Shown: piece after piece, positions 29,046 to 41,356 of the stretch
Numbering within the stretch: the stretch's first letter is position 1
Layout of the letters: every line of letters begins with the position of its first letter
NCBI GenBank assembly: GCA_028753945.1
Contig: JAPNXP010000012.1
Span: forward strand, 620,001-684,000
Direction: 5' to 3'
DNA from: Hexactinellida sp. DTS-2022
Taxonomy: Eukaryota > Porifera > Hexactinellida
Length of the DNA stretch: 64,000 nucleotides
Position numbers and translations under genes: made by a program
Notes under the pieces: model-generated
Database searches by the model: none
Seen by the model: the letters and a program-made list of their open reading frames with translations, nothing else
Told to the model about the DNA's origin: nothing

Positions 29046-31837
29046 CATTCTCTTATTTTAGTACCATTGTTATAGAGTTTGTCGGCCTTTGTCCATAATT
29101 TTAACCTTATAAACATTATAAAGTAGTTGTCAGCTGTACCTTTTACAGTTCTTTGGCAGCTGCAGCATTTTTCACATTAGCATTGTGTAATTAAGCCTCC
29201 CTGATATTTGGGGATCAATTAGAAAAGTGGTACCTGCCGAGCAGGATGGGACAAGAATTTGTCCCACCCCATTCTGTTGATTAAATCCAACTTGTACTTG
29301 AATATCAAGCCAATTTATACAATATTGATAATTTAATAATTTGGGTTTGCTAACTTAAAATACGATTTGGCGTGTTATTTCAAAAATTAGTCATCTCCTG
29401 ATAAATCAATGAGATTAATAAATTGGCTTCAAAAGAATTTTATTTGATTACACGAGGTATAAATTTAATAGCTGAGTATCCATAAAATATGCCTTCGATA
29501 CTTTCCATAGTGTATCAAAATACAAAACGTGTATAGTTAGCATAATAATTACATTAGTCTAAATAAAGGAAACTCACATTTTAGATCATTGTTTCATTCA
29601 ATGCGCTTATACGTGTAGTTCAATTATAAATTTCAATGATGCAGCATAAAAAATAAATTGTGTGGCACCTGTCCTAAGCATTATTGAGCAATATTATTAT
29701 ATAATTGGACATAATTTAATCAGAATTTGGGCGTAATTACTACACGTGTAAAACTCAGATATCATGCAGATACACAATGACTGATGGAAGTACTCCACCC
29801 CTGCGAGGTGTATAATCAAATTAAAACATTTGTTAGGAGCACTCAGCATATTTGTAACGAACTCAATATAGAATCGTATATAGACTTCATTTGTTTTAAA
29901 CAAATGTGATTTGTGAGTGTACATTGGGTGAATTATTTCCAGCAGGGCTTACTTAAAGAAAATACTCATATACCGGTCAGCACATTTGTCCATACGTAAC
30001 AAAATCTGGTTTCTCAATGGAGGAATTTTTACTGTGCCGACTATACTATAGTATAGTGGCCCAGTTCTAATCTCACTGCCTTTATTATTTGTATTATTAT
30101 TTTTTATGTTAAAATGACCTTTCGAATGCTAAAATTATATTTGAAAAGTGTTGGTCCAATATACGTATAAGTAATTCCTACTTTTATAATGACGAGATTT
30201 TAAAAGGTGACAAAACCTGGCCTTTCCAGTGTCTGAAATTACAGAAGAAAACAGTTAAACAAAACAATTAAATTACGTTTTATTCACAGCTAATCATTAA
30301 CTAAGTAAAACCTCGGACATTGAAAGTAAATACGGACAATATATATAATATTAATTATTAAAGTAAAGTATCAGTGTTACACTGAGGTAGACATGATGAC
30401 ATATTGCGACAATGAAAATTTTATTATATGCACAATTCAAAGTTTAAACCAAAGATATTGTAGCCTCGATATAAAGATTGTAGCCCCGATATAAGACTAC
30501 AACACCATTATAATGCAATTGCAAATATTAATAAATATCCAAAGAAACTCATGATATGTCCAAAGATGGGGTAGGATGGGTTGTAATTCAAAATACTAAG
30601 GGTGGAGCCTACTGATTAAGGAACAGTTAACGTCAGGCAATAAATATGCAGATAAACACATTCTACAAACGTACTTCCAGGGAAATTAAATAACGGTGCA
30701 ATATTTTAAGAAGTTCTTGAAAATGAAATAATTAAATTATCTCAAAATACCAAAATTCTACATAAATACTAGATGCATCAAAAATAATAAATAATATTTT
30801 GAAAATAAATAAAAATGTTGATGTCTCCTCTACAGTAGCTAACTATAGTACATTTAGTATCATTTCCATATCAAAAAACGATTACAAATAATTTTTAGCA
30901 GGATTGTGGTATTGTATAATATCCTATAATCATCCAAATTACATAAAACTTTCTGATGAGTACATTATCTGGAATTTAACGTGTAAACTACCTACCAACT
31001 GCAAATGGAGTTCAATTTACAGGAAACTATACGGCATCACCACAAGTACATTATGCCCAACATGCTATATTGCTAATTAGGGCATGACTTTACTTACTGA
31101 AGAAAACTATATTTTTCTAGCGTGGAGTCATTATTAGTGGAAACTGATTAATAGTTATCCGATTAACAACGGAGTAGTCAGCATTTGAGGATGTTCATGA
31201 GAGAATTAACATTTAACCTTTATTACAAATAGTTATGGACGACTACACAAGAAATCCCTGTACGATTGACTGGAATGGACTGTTAGTCATCTAGTTACAC
31301 CTTATAGGATATTCCTAGTTAATTTAGCAATTTTAGTTCTAACATATAATCAACTGTTTTACAAACCCAATACACCACTTTTACTTTAGAACTTATACCG
31401 GTAAATTGACTTTTACCTGCCATTATAGCTAGTAGTTTTTTCTGTAGTAATTGCTGGGATTGGCCCGGATTGCTAAATTCTTGTCAATGTATTAGATGTT
31501 TGTAAGCTACTTTTCATACTTTTGAAAACATTAAAGTAGAAAGGTTCATCTTAATCGCCTAGTTTTTGGTAACTTCAACTGTTATATCTAACACCAATAG
31601 AATCTTTCCCCCCCCCATGGCAATTTCAATGCCCCCCTAGAAGAAAAATCCTGGCGACGTCCCTGGTATATATGTATAGTATAATCAAGGCGTGGTTGAG
31701 TGAATGGTGGGTGATTTTGGTGGATTCTCTAAAAATCGACTACACGTTAGAGTATAGTGGAATTTGGTTGAATGGTGGAAATTGTTTAAATTGTTGATAC
31801 CGTATTACCGTGAAGAATCGCCGGGGTAAAAAATGGG

Positions 31838-32243
31838 ATTACCTTATTATAGGAAATTAACGCGCCATGTAATTAACGCGAAGGAAATTAACGATCCATG
31901 AAATTAACGCGAATTGGAGCTGAACATGTTCAAATACATGAAATTAACGCGAAAAAAATTTTTTGATAAAATTTCAGGCTTATTTATCTCTTGATAAATA
32001 CTATTATTATGCCCAAATAGGCTTCCAATACTTGATAGACATGGTATATCCTTTCAACCTAGTTGTACATCTGAAAATATGTAGCTCGGAAGTTTGTCAT
32101 CCATTAAACTTTTGCTAAATACGTAGCAGGAAATTAAGGTCATGGAAATTAACGCTCCATGAAATTATCGCGAAGGAAATTAACGCGATTTGGAGAAATT
32201 CGCGTTAATTTCATGGCGCGTTAATTTCCTATAATAAGGTAAT
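31838..32243. mobile_element. MITE with near-perfect 45-bp terminal inverted repeats
   Basis: The left end (31838-31882) starts ATTACCTTATTATAGGAAAT and the right end is its reverse complement with a single mismatch over 45 bases. The interior holds many copies of GAAATTAACGCGA-type motifs in both orientations. It is about 406 bases long with no transposase. The near-perfect ends suggest recent mobility. Confidence 0.8.
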
Positions 32244-34232
32244 ATTGATAATTTTAGAATATTGCTAATTTAATTTTAGAAGTTGAATAACTCTGATTCA
32301 TACTTTTCGAACTATTTACTGTCATCAAGAACCAATTGAACACATCGGAACATTTTTTCTAAATTTAATAAAAGTTTGTTGGAAAATATTGGTCACGAAA
32401 AGAATAAGCGCTTGGGCTCAAATTCGGCAATAGGATACTAGTCAACAAATTTATCAAATTCCACCATTCGTCAAATTCCACCAGAGTCAACCATAATTAA
32501 GTAGTTCCCCCAATAACCTAACCATAAGGACTACATAATCAAAATATTTGTAGCTCTGCTATGCTTGATTGCATGACGCTAATTTAGATAATGAATTACA
32601 AATAGATTAACTCAATAAGTTTAGTCGACTGAAATTGGAAATGAATGCTGTAAGCTAAATAGATCCTTGCCTGTTAATATATAACTATAGTGGGAATTAC
32701 GTAGTATTTGTACAGTGGGGGTATTATATACATACATACTTATATATACTGTTAAGATAAAATTTCTGTAAAATACGTCCTTGTTATGGAAGCATAATTA
32801 TAATTGTGCTGGTAAATTAGACATGTGTTTTGTATTTAAATATTGGAAGGCAAAGCTTATCAATTAGGTAATGAATAAAAACCATCGTTAATTAATGACG
32901 ATAATCAGCAAACTATAGTTTTAGTACACATTTAGAATAACACAGTAATTTTGAATTGATTAAAAATTGAATAAGGTCTAAACAATTGAGAAGTTGCTTT
33001 CATAGATAGTTGTAATTCTGATTAAACCAAATTTGGATGTATAGCTTTCTATTTTAAATCTATAATATAATCCAACTTATCCAAGTTGTTATATCTAAAT
33101 TAACCGATAATTGTAAATTTGTAATTATAAGATCTACTTACGTAATTCCGATTACACGTACATTTAGGTAACTCTACAGTGGGATCTTGTTAGTATGAAC
33201 CAGGGTCATAATTATTAGCTAAACTTCGTATAAACTTAAACTTAATTCAGATTGTTGTATGACAGTTTTTACTACCAATACACACTTACTATCTAATGGC
33301 TGTTGCCAGAACATGAACTAAGTTCATAGATCTAGCAACTTTTGAGAGGTAGCATCAACTTTTTATGAACTTTAATTTGAAATGACTTTGTATTAAATTT
33401 TAATTTTGACTCATGAACTTTTCATCAAACTTGGTGTGCAACATTACCAGTCAAAACTTAGCTAATTACCATGGATATTAACTACCTGACATAATTACTA
33501 TGGGCGCCGCGCTGCATTAGTTCGAATTGAGCATGAAGGTAAAATTATATGTTAGTCTGGTTTAGATATGGCAACAAGATCTAGGTATATTATATAATTC
33601 AATAACTAAAGAGCAATCTCTCTACCCATTAATATTTCATAACTACTACATGCTACATTCGAACTAACGACAGTTGAACAATTCGATTTAATGACAAAAT
33701 CAAAATTAAAATCTACGTTCTTAATGAAACTAAGATTCATGTAATGAAAATTCAGTCACAATCAATGAATAATAATTATTATTATTAATATTATTATGTC
33801 ACTGGTGTAAATATCCAATGTACTGACTACGAGTAATAGAGTAGTAAGTCTCCCATGGTACTATTACTATCATACAACAGGACTTTTCAAGTTTAAGAAA
33901 TGTTGGTGCATTATGCCCGGGGATAGTTTGCCTTATCCAAAATTCATACCAAAAGGTGTTACTGTTGAAACATTCGAAAATAATCGGATAATGGGATATA
34001 GACATTTTTCTACAACATGTAGGATAATGCAGTCCTTGTTATTATTAGAGAATTAAAGTGTTTTAAATAACACATATTTTTCAGACATATATAGTATATT
34101 TTTAATGATGTATCAGATTATTTCTTAAAAATAACAAAAAACGACTAACGAAGATTAGATGTAAGCCTAAAACAAATGTGTAATTACTAATAAGTGAAAT
34201 AAGTTCTAAGAAGAATTTGCGTCATCAATATT

Positions 34233-37172
34233 CTAGTATGCGATACTTGTTGAGATAAATATATCGTTTATGTTTATATTTGGGTTTACTGAGGTGTCCA
34301 CTAATACTAATGAAGGGGAGGGAAGTTTTGGCAAAGCGACTAGGACTTTATCAGTTGTGACATTCCTGAACAAGACTGTGCTATCCTGATTTGGTACTAA
34401 AGCCGCGGTCCCGTCAAGTTTAGCCAGAATCGCTTGAAAAGGCAATTGGAGATTCTTTGCAGATATTTCATGGAGACAGCTTAAGGGTACGGTCTCCTCT
34501 GTCCCGTTATCCAACAAGAAAATCCGAGCTTCCATGCTACGCATATTCCAGTACTTAACCTGCACTCGAACCCATTCTTTAGAGCGAATTTCCGCGAGGC
34601 AATACTCAACTGGCGTGGAATGACCCGTTTCCTTTCTGCTAACTTTTCCGTGTATCGGGAGAGAAAACATTAACTTTGTCAATTCTTTCTCTTTCTCAAT
34701 GTTCTGCACATAGAATTTGTCGAGGCTCAAAATGGAGGTAACGCGCGCCTTGAAGTTATAGGAATTGGGGAGACTCTCGTAGCGCACCAGCTGTAGCAGC
34801 TCCTGTGGCAGTGGGGCGGGGCGGTAGACCACGTTGGCATATTGGTTGTAATTGTACCCGTAGGAGGGCGTGACCTGACGCACTGTAGCGGGGTAAGGAG
34901 TAGGCAGACGTAATGGGACATGTAATACCGCTGTGCCGAGATTAGGCGAAGTGTTGAATACGATGGGTGAACCTGGAGTTGGACTAGGGGTACTGAAGTA
35001 GGTAGTGAGTTGGGTAGGAGGCTGCGTGCCGGTTGCTGGATTCATAGGCCTATTTTGTGGCATTGGATACGGCATAGGGGCAATGGTATGGCCATTACTT
35101 GGGAAGAAACAACCGTTATTGGTACGAGGAGTGGGAGTAGGGAGCTGAGCTACGCGAACAACTGGGGTCATGCCCGGAACAACTGGGGTCATGCCCGGAA
35201 CAACTGGGGAGGGGATCGAGGTCGGGATTAGCAGGTCAGGAGGCGACCCCTCGGTTGGGGAAAACACCTCGCCCCCTGGGAGAGGGAGGCTGAGTGCGAT
35301 ATGGCGCGGACGGATAACGTTATTGGAGGGATTGGCGAGAGAAATCTTTTTGTCAGTAAACGCGGTCATTATTTCTGACACAATGTTCTTGTCATCCTGC
35401 GTGGTCAGATCGACTTGGAACTTGTTGTCAGACACCTTATTCACGCGGGTCTTAAGAGGAACGTTGCAGACTAGTCGCCTGAAAAGTGAGATCAGCTGTT
35501 GGTCCGCTACCATCTCCTGCGGTAGCGGCAGTGAGCAGGGCAGCGCCTGGGCACTCGGCTTGAGAAACCCGGGAAGAAAGTTTCGGATATAGCCCACTGG
35601 CACCTGCGTCTCCTCTCCTAGGTCTATGAAGGACACGGCGTAAGTCGAAGAGCCGTTAGGATAGTTATTCAGGAACTTAGCGCGATGCCATTGGGAGGAA
35701 GTAACGTTAAACGCGCTGCACAAGAGATCCTTGCAATCTCCGGGGATTAACACATTGCCGGACTTTAGGGATTTCTGACGAGTGGTGAGTGTGTTGGTGA
35801 TGTTGTCGAGGGCTCCGTCGTTCTCGTCCATAACGAGGTAGAAGTGCGTGATGCTCGAGATGGACTTGACTCGCGAGGAGAACTCGTGTGGGACTTTGAA
35901 TGCAGACAGGGAATTGGAGTGCGGGAAGTCGGCTCTGGCTGAGACGGGCGCCGGAGAGAAGTATCCCTGGTCCCCGGCTTCGTCTTCCTCGGTGGAGTTG
36001 CTGCCCGAGTCGGTGAATACGGAGGTGTCGGAGGGAGAGGTGGAGTGGTTAGAGAGCGGAGAGGGGGCTAAGCGCACCTCTTGCTTGGGGTCTTCGGGTG
36101 GGGTAACATTAATGGTGTTTGCGATGGAGAGAGAAGACATGTCACTCATTACACTAGTGATGCTATTCTGCTTAGAAACACCGTTGAACACTTCCAGATA
36201 GCTAACATAGAGCTCTCCATCACTGTAGCTCCCGTAGACCTTCAGCCAGGTTTTCTCGGGGATATGATGCGGCGAGTTGTAAGTAGGAATAGACCAGCTG
36301 GGGTATCTAAAGGTGCAGGGTACCGAGTTGGATGAAACGAATGCAGAATCGTAGATAGGAAAATTAACAATCGGCATATTCAGAATGCGGCCACTCTTAA
36401 GGATCCGTTCCTGGACTTGCCGGGATCCCATGAAGTACCCAATTGCGTATATGATCTCCCCGGGACGCGCGTAGGAGGGGATCTCGCGTATGGGGTAGGT
36501 GCGGGCTTGCGAGTACTCTTCTCGCCATTTGGGACTGTTGGACGGGACCTTCCACTCGTCAGAGGCGGCAGACGGAGATGGCGAGGCGAGAAGACTGTCG
36601 TCGGAAGAGACGGAGACAACTCTCTCGGGGGAGCGCTCGCGGATAGGAGGGGTCTGTTTCGCGGGGGGATCCGAGGTGGTGGGTTTGCCTAGGCGGTCCC
36701 AAACAGAGCGTCCTTGGTTTGGCTCAGTTCTATTGGGTTTGTCATCAGGTGTGTATCGCATTGCGGGCACATAGTGGTTAGTTCTGCGCGGCTGCCTGTA
36801 GGCGGGAACTGGGTTGGGGCGGGGGTTGCGCGGCAGTAGTGATCTGTGGAAGCCGTTGTAATGTGAGAAACCACTGTAGTGTGAGACATTACGCGTAACT
36901 TTCTTCTTCTTCTGATTTGCGATTAGAGCTTCTACATGCTTAGTAGACTCGACGGATACTGCGAACAAAAGCTGCATACTGCCGCGTCTTTCAATGCGGA
37001 TGACATCTGTCAGGGCATAGCATAACTCGTTCACATTCTTGTATCCTAGGGAAGGGAGTTGCTCAAGTGTGACCTCGGCGTATTCCTTGCTAAACTTTGA
37101 CAGAGGAATCCCTTCAGGCGTTGCTAGGAGAACAGACCTAATCAACTTCTTTGTTCCCTCGACATCAGTCAT
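34233..37172 (-). CDS. LOTUS/Tudor-domain germline protein (TDRD5/7-like)
   Basis: A single exon. I chose the Met at 37172-37170 (979 residues) because it sits directly before the LOTUS domain; an upstream in-frame ATG at 37238 would add 22 hydrophobic residues. Residues 5-75 form a LOTUS (OST-HTH) domain (TKKLIRSVLLATPEGIPLSK ... SLGYKNVNELCYAL). A Tudor domain follows near 470-600 (WHRAKFLNN ... VSFIDLGEETQV) and a second near 850-910 (WVRVQVKYWN ... IFLLDNGTEETV). Between them are long Pro/Ser-rich linkers with a short direct repeat of VVPGMTP. LOTUS/Tudor proteins act in germ granules, binding Vasa and dimethyl-arginine tails in the piRNA pathway. TDRD5 and TDRD7 have more LOTUS domains, so orthology is open. 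Confidence 0.75.
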   Translation of the reverse strand: MTDVEGTKKLIRSVLLATPEGIPLSKFSKEYAEVTLEQLPSLGYKNVNELCYALTDVIRIERRGSMQLLFAVSVESTKHVEALIANQKKKKVTRNVSHYSGFSHYNGFHRSLLPRNPRPNPVPAYRQPRRTNHYVPAMRYTPDDKPNRTEPNQGRSVWDRLGKPTTSDPPAKQTPPIRERSPERVVSVSSDDSLLASPSPSAASDEWKVPSNSPKWREEYSQARTYPIREIPSYARPGEIIYAIGYFMGSRQVQERILKSGRILNMPIVNFPIYDSAFVSSNSVPCTFRYPSWSIPTYNSPHHIPEKTWLKVYGSYSDGELYVSYLEVFNGVSKQNSITSVMSDMSSLSIANTINVTPPEDPKQEVRLAPSPLSNHSTSPSDTSVFTDSGSNSTEEDEAGDQGYFSPAPVSARADFPHSNSLSAFKVPHEFSSRVKSISSITHFYLVMDENDGALDNITNTLTTRQKSLKSGNVLIPGDCKDLLCSAFNVTSSQWHRAKFLNNYPNGSSTYAVSFIDLGEETQVPVGYIRNFLPGFLKPSAQALPCSLPLPQEMVADQQLISLFRRLVCNVPLKTRVNKVSDNKFQVDLTTQDDKNIVSEIMTAFTDKKISLANPSNNVIRPRHIALSLPLPGGEVFSPTEGSPPDLLIPTSIPSPVVPGMTPVVPGMTPVVRVAQLPTPTPRTNNGCFFPSNGHTIAPMPYPMPQNRPMNPATGTQPPTQLTTYFSTPSPTPGSPIVFNTSPNLGTAVLHVPLRLPTPYPATVRQVTPSYGYNYNQYANVVYRPAPLPQELLQLVRYESLPNSYNFKARVTSILSLDKFYVQNIEKEKELTKLMFSLPIHGKVSRKETGHSTPVEYCLAEIRSKEWVRVQVKYWNMRSMEARIFLLDNGTEETVPLSCLHEISAKNLQLPFQAILAKLDGTAALVPNQDSTVLFRNVTTDKVLVALPKLPSPSLVLVDTSVNPNININDIFISTSIAY

Positions 37173-37495
37173 CTTGAAGAAATAGAATAAACAAATGATA
37201 AATAGATAATCAAATTTGCTACACGTATATTTATACATCTAGGCAAAACCTCTGCCTATTCTTGACTGGCATATCGCATTTGATTTATTTAGAAGTTGAA
37301 TTGAGTTTGTCCTGTACTGAAATTTATAATAATCGCAAGTAATGAATCCATAATAATGAGATGTTAGATACCAGACTAAAATAAAATGGCTAATTACAAC
37401 ATTATTTGAGAACGCAATTTTATAGAAGTGTTATATTTTCACAAACTTCAAATGAGATCAAAGACTTGTGGCTGAGTAAAACTTATTATTATGGA

Positions 37496-37656
37496 TACAG
37501 TAAATGCCGGATATAAGAACACCGGTTATAAGAACATGCAGGATATAAGAACGTTCTACTGGAAAACGGTTGCTATATATCCTATATAATTTATGCCGGG
37601 TATAATAACACTATATGCAGTTCCCGACGATGTTCTTATAACCGGCATCCATTGTA
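37496..37656. mobile_element. MITE with CAGT ends upstream of the Tudor gene
   Basis: The left end TACAGTAAATGCCGGATATA continues with AGAACA. The right end, reverse complemented, is TACAATGGATGCCGGTTATA followed by AGAACA. TA dinucleotides flank it and GGATATAAGAAC motifs repeat inside. About 161 bases. Confidence 0.75.
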
Positions 37657-37901
37657 TAACATAACTTATTATCAAATTGCTTCAAATAAAGGACCCAGCC
37701 TTATCTTTTTTGAAAAATCCATAAGGTAATTTTATCTAGTGATTTAATTTTAATTTCATCATACAAATTCCGTTTTTATTGACCCGGCGCTTATTCGAAG
37801 CAATACGGTAAATTAGCTGTCACAATAATCGATTATGTACAATATCTCAACATAACGTAAATATAACTTGGTATCTTCTGTAAACGTAATTTTTGTAATA
37901 C

Positions 37902-38141
37902 ATGAATCAGCTTTACGTATTACGCGTTATAGTAATAAGCGTATTATATACTTTAGCAATTAATAGTACGTATTTGGAATCGAATGACAACATACCTTTT
38001 GTAGTGATAATGAAATTGGATATCGAAGTTTTTGTTGTTCGTAGTGAAGAAAGTGGATTAAAAAGATTTTTGCGAATACAGAACAATTTACTAACCCAAT
38101 CTACTTATACTCATGTATTACGTAATTTGCAAAACTGCTAA
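37902..38141 (+). CDS. Uncertain small protein with hydrophobic N-terminus
   Basis: An ATG-started frame of 79 codons in otherwise empty sequence. The first 22 residues (MNQLYVLRVIVISVLYTLAI) could be a signal peptide or membrane anchor, followed by NST, a possible glycosylation site. I recognise no family. Chance alone can give a frame of this length in such DNA, so this may not be a gene. Confidence 0.15.
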   Translation: MNQLYVLRVIVISVLYTLAINSTYLESNDNIPFVVIMKLDIEVFVVRSEESGLKRFLRIQNNLLTQSTYTHVLRNLQNC

Positions 38142-38638
38142 TGACAGTTAACAAATTTATGGTAGAGTAAGGTTTATTTCTGGAAATTCCAGTTCTTAAA
38201 ATACATTATTAGCAAGCAATAAATAGATTCGCCATCCAACCTACACTCTGGTCAAATAAAATTACTAATTCCTTTCAGTAAATCACCCAAGACCACATAA
38301 GTTTCCAGTATAATTATGTCTCGAATAGGGCATTAGAGGAATTATTAAACTGACGATATAGGTAAAAGTCCACATCGATTTGCAAAACACTTGTGAATAT
38401 TTAAGTACATAACAAAATTTAAAAATTAGCGTAACAAAATTTAATTTGGATGAAAATAGTTTGGTGTACTATTATTATCAAAATTGGTTCAAATTACAAT
38501 ACTATATAGTATAAATGGTGTCATTATAAAATTGAGTAATGAATTAAAAGAACAAATATTTACTGAATAATGTATTCTGAATTACAAGTATATACTAACA
38601 ATATTCCATACAATATAGCTAGCTATATTGCAAATAGT

Positions 38639-41356
38639 TTACTTGAGACTCTTCTTCTCAGCTCTTGGCAGCAATAAGCTCAGTACACCGGAAGTTGCCA
38701 ACATCCCAGCAACAATAAGTATAGGAATAGCCGGAGTTATATCGATAAAAAACGCGAATAAATTAACACCAACAATTGCTCCGATTCGGTTAATAGCACT
38801 CAAGAAGCCACTAGCAGTTGATCGAATGACTGTAGGATAAATTTCCGCTGTAATAACATTGAATACGTTCCATGAAATAACATTTATACCATTGAATATA
38901 CACAGTAGAATAACTGACACAGTTTCATTAGGGACACGCCACAAGGTGAACACACTCGCTCCAGCTAGAATTAAAGCTACACTCATAATCCATTTGCGAG
39001 GGACATAGTCTATTATAAGGACTGTTAAAAGATTTCCTGGTAGGTTAGCGATTGCAAAATAGAGCGATTCCAAGAACAATTTAGTGGGATCAAAGTCTTC
39101 ATTGAATGCTATAGGACAAGGGTCTACACTGTAAGTGAGTGTTGAGTTTTCATTTGTAGAATTATAGTTTTTAGTTACATCCAAATCAATGTTATACAGT
39201 TGGCTAAAGTGGATATTAAGGTCATAAATCTTAGTTGTATACAAGTCCAAACGATTCATGAATGAAAATAGAATATAACCCGAAGCGATGCTAGAGTTCC
39301 TGATTAACAATGTCTCAGAATGGACATGTGAGAAAAATAGATTTGTGACAGTAACGGAAGACCAAGTCGTAGTGTGTAATTCCGAGTTTTCCAAGCGAAT
39401 ACTGTTAGCTTTAATATTATTGAATTCACTACTCGAAATGGAGACGTTAACCATGGTGAGCTGGCTCAAGTTAGCATTCTGAAAATACACATTCTGTAAT
39501 GAACATCCGTAGAATGAAAGGTTTGAGTTTGTAGTTGGTTCTATTATGCAATTGTGAAAATGCATGTTGGAATAATTAGTATTTGCATCAGATACATTCA
39601 CACAAGATTGGTGCACTGCTAACTGTAACTTTTTAACGTACTCAGGGAACCATAACGTAATGCCGTATGTAGAGAATGACATCATGAACACCACCAGCAT
39701 AAGTATTATGGTACGGAGAAATAGCTTTCTGCTAAACAAATGGAGTGTGGATATGGCTACGAGTCTAATCTTAAGCAGCATTAATCTAGTCAGGTGGCTA
39801 ACATTGTTAGGATTCTTGTGCGGGAGAGTTATGTCATCTGAGAATAGAGAAGTGATTTCGTCTGGATAAGTCAGGTTCTTTCCATTGAACTTGTTGATGC
39901 GATACATCAGCTTGAGGACTGTGAGAGACTTCTCTCTCTTTCCCTTCACGAGCAGGTATCGGGGACTCTCCGGCATCAGAAGTGACATGAAAGATGACGT
40001 GAAGGCTGGGATGGTGCATAAGCAGACAAATATACGCCAACTGTGAATGGTGTAACCTCCCAATTGAATGTTGATGTCCTAAATTGATAGCAATTATATA
40101 AAATATAAACCTGTTAAACCTCAATTAATTCTGGCCAAAAGAATCTCACTTAACACCAGACTTAATATCAATAACGTTTAATAAATTGTGATGTATTAAC
40201 TGGTTTGTACTGTACTGTACTATATAAGATAATCTCAAATCCCAAATAATATAATTTTTAATTATCTATAACATACCCTTGGTATGACTGCCAGTGCAAA
40301 TATACTGGTGGTGATCTGTCCACACATCCAGAAGACTGACAGCCAGGAGATGAGTCGCCCTCTGACCTTCTTTGTTAGGAATTCTGAGTAGTATGAGAAC
40401 ACCACGGGAAGAGAGGCACCCACCCCCACCCCACTCAGGAAGCGCAATAACCCAAAAGTTATGGAATGGTCTACAAATGCTGATAATAGACCGAACACAC
40501 CATTCATTGTGATAGAGAAAAACAGACAGTACTTGCGTCCGAACTGATCAGCCAGAGCTCCCCATGTGTAGCCACCGATTAACATCCCTGTAAAATCAAT
40601 TAATAAATATACAATTTAAGGGCTTACACGTACTTATATATTGGCCAACACTTATTCAATATAATAACCCGGCTTCGTAAAAGGTGATTTTTGATGTTAA
40701 AAAATCACCATCCCAGTGCCTGAAAATACGTTGAAAAGTATTTACAGTAGTGTTCGCCTAATAGCAATTGCTCTAATAGCAATATTGCTCTATTAGCAAG
40801 GTATTTTCTGTCTCCAAGCGAGCATTTAATGTTATTTTTGTTCCCCTAATAGCAAGTTCGCCTATTAGCAAGCAAATTTCGTGCAAAATGCGACTTGCTA
40901 TTAGGCGAACACCACTGTAGTTAAGAAATTCCTAAATATATTATTAATAATACGGTATTGCACTCACTACTCACCCATAAATATGACAGAACCAATCAGT
41001 CCTTTCACCCAGTCATAGAGACAGAGGTCCTTCTCAGCTGACGGCATAACAAAGGAGACACAGAGTATCTCAGTTGTGTCTGCCATGAGTGTGATTCCAC
41101 AGAATAGCAGCAGGTAGAGAGAGAAAGGACCAAACCCGGTACTCTCCAATGCAGCCTCATATTTGTCTGCCAGTTCATCACTGATTGATGCTATTGCAGG
41201 AGGTTTCTCATTTATTATGTAATTGGTGTCATTGATTGTGGGAGAAATCATAGTATTGTATTGTGAATGTTCATCACTGCTGGATTGAGTTTCGTCAGTC
41301 TGTGTTCCGTATCTCAGGAGGATTCTACGCTCATTTGAATCCTCATCACTGTCCAT
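38639..41356 (-). CDS. SV2-like major facilitator transporter (three exons)
   Basis: The exons are 41356-40975, 40587-40277 and 40078-38639; the introns (387 and 198 bases) have GT-AG ends and the phases fit, giving 710 residues. The N-terminal cytoplasmic tail is acidic and Ser-rich. The MFS signature spans the first junction (GSVIFMGMLIGGYTWGALAD, then QFGRK). The third exon starts DINIQLGGYTIHSWRIFV and has PESPRYLL and MSFSTYGITLWFPEYVKKLQ, as in SV2. Next is a large luminal loop of pentapeptide-like repeats (FYGCSLQNVYFQNANLSQLT ...) with many N-glycosylation sites, the SV2 hallmark, then six more membrane helices. SV2 proteins sit in synaptic vesicles in bilaterians; role here unknown. 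Confidence 0.88.
40743..40919. mobile_element. MITE, family A copy 2, in intron 1 of the SV2-like gene
   Basis: The best preserved copy. The left end TACAGTAGTGTTCGCCTAAT continues with AGCAA, and the right end is its reverse complement (TTGCTATTAGGCGAACACCA, then CTGTA). TA dinucleotides flank it. AATAGCAA motifs repeat inside in both orientations. 177 bases, within an intron of 387 bases. Confidence 0.85.

Larger units (their letters stand above)
28424..34232. other. Gene-poor region rich in inverted-repeat elements
   Basis: About 5.8 kb with no convincing coding exon. Two clear elements are at 28880-29045 and 31838-32243. Smaller palindromes are present, for example GGGACAAGAATTTGTCCC near 29248. 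A C-rich piece near 31608-31670 looks like a decayed element. The rest is simple AT-rich sequence. Confidence 0.45.
37173..38638. other. Intergenic region with a MITE and an uncertain small frame
   Basis: This lies between the Tudor gene start and the end of the SV2-like gene. It holds the element at 37496-37656 and a doubtful 79-codon frame at 37902. Otherwise AT-rich and featureless. Confidence 0.4.

Noticed and set aside
29697-29924. 75-codon minus-strand frame in the gene-poor region
   Set aside because: Low complexity, no recognised domain; expected by chance in about 6 kb of sequence.
33799-34005. 68-codon minus-strand frame downstream of the Tudor gene
   Set aside because: Short, no domain, in AT-rich DNA without promoter or conserved features.
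35848-36201. 117-codon plus-strand frame within the Tudor gene
   Set aside because: Antisense shadow in the Pro/Ser-rich linker with GC-rich third positions.
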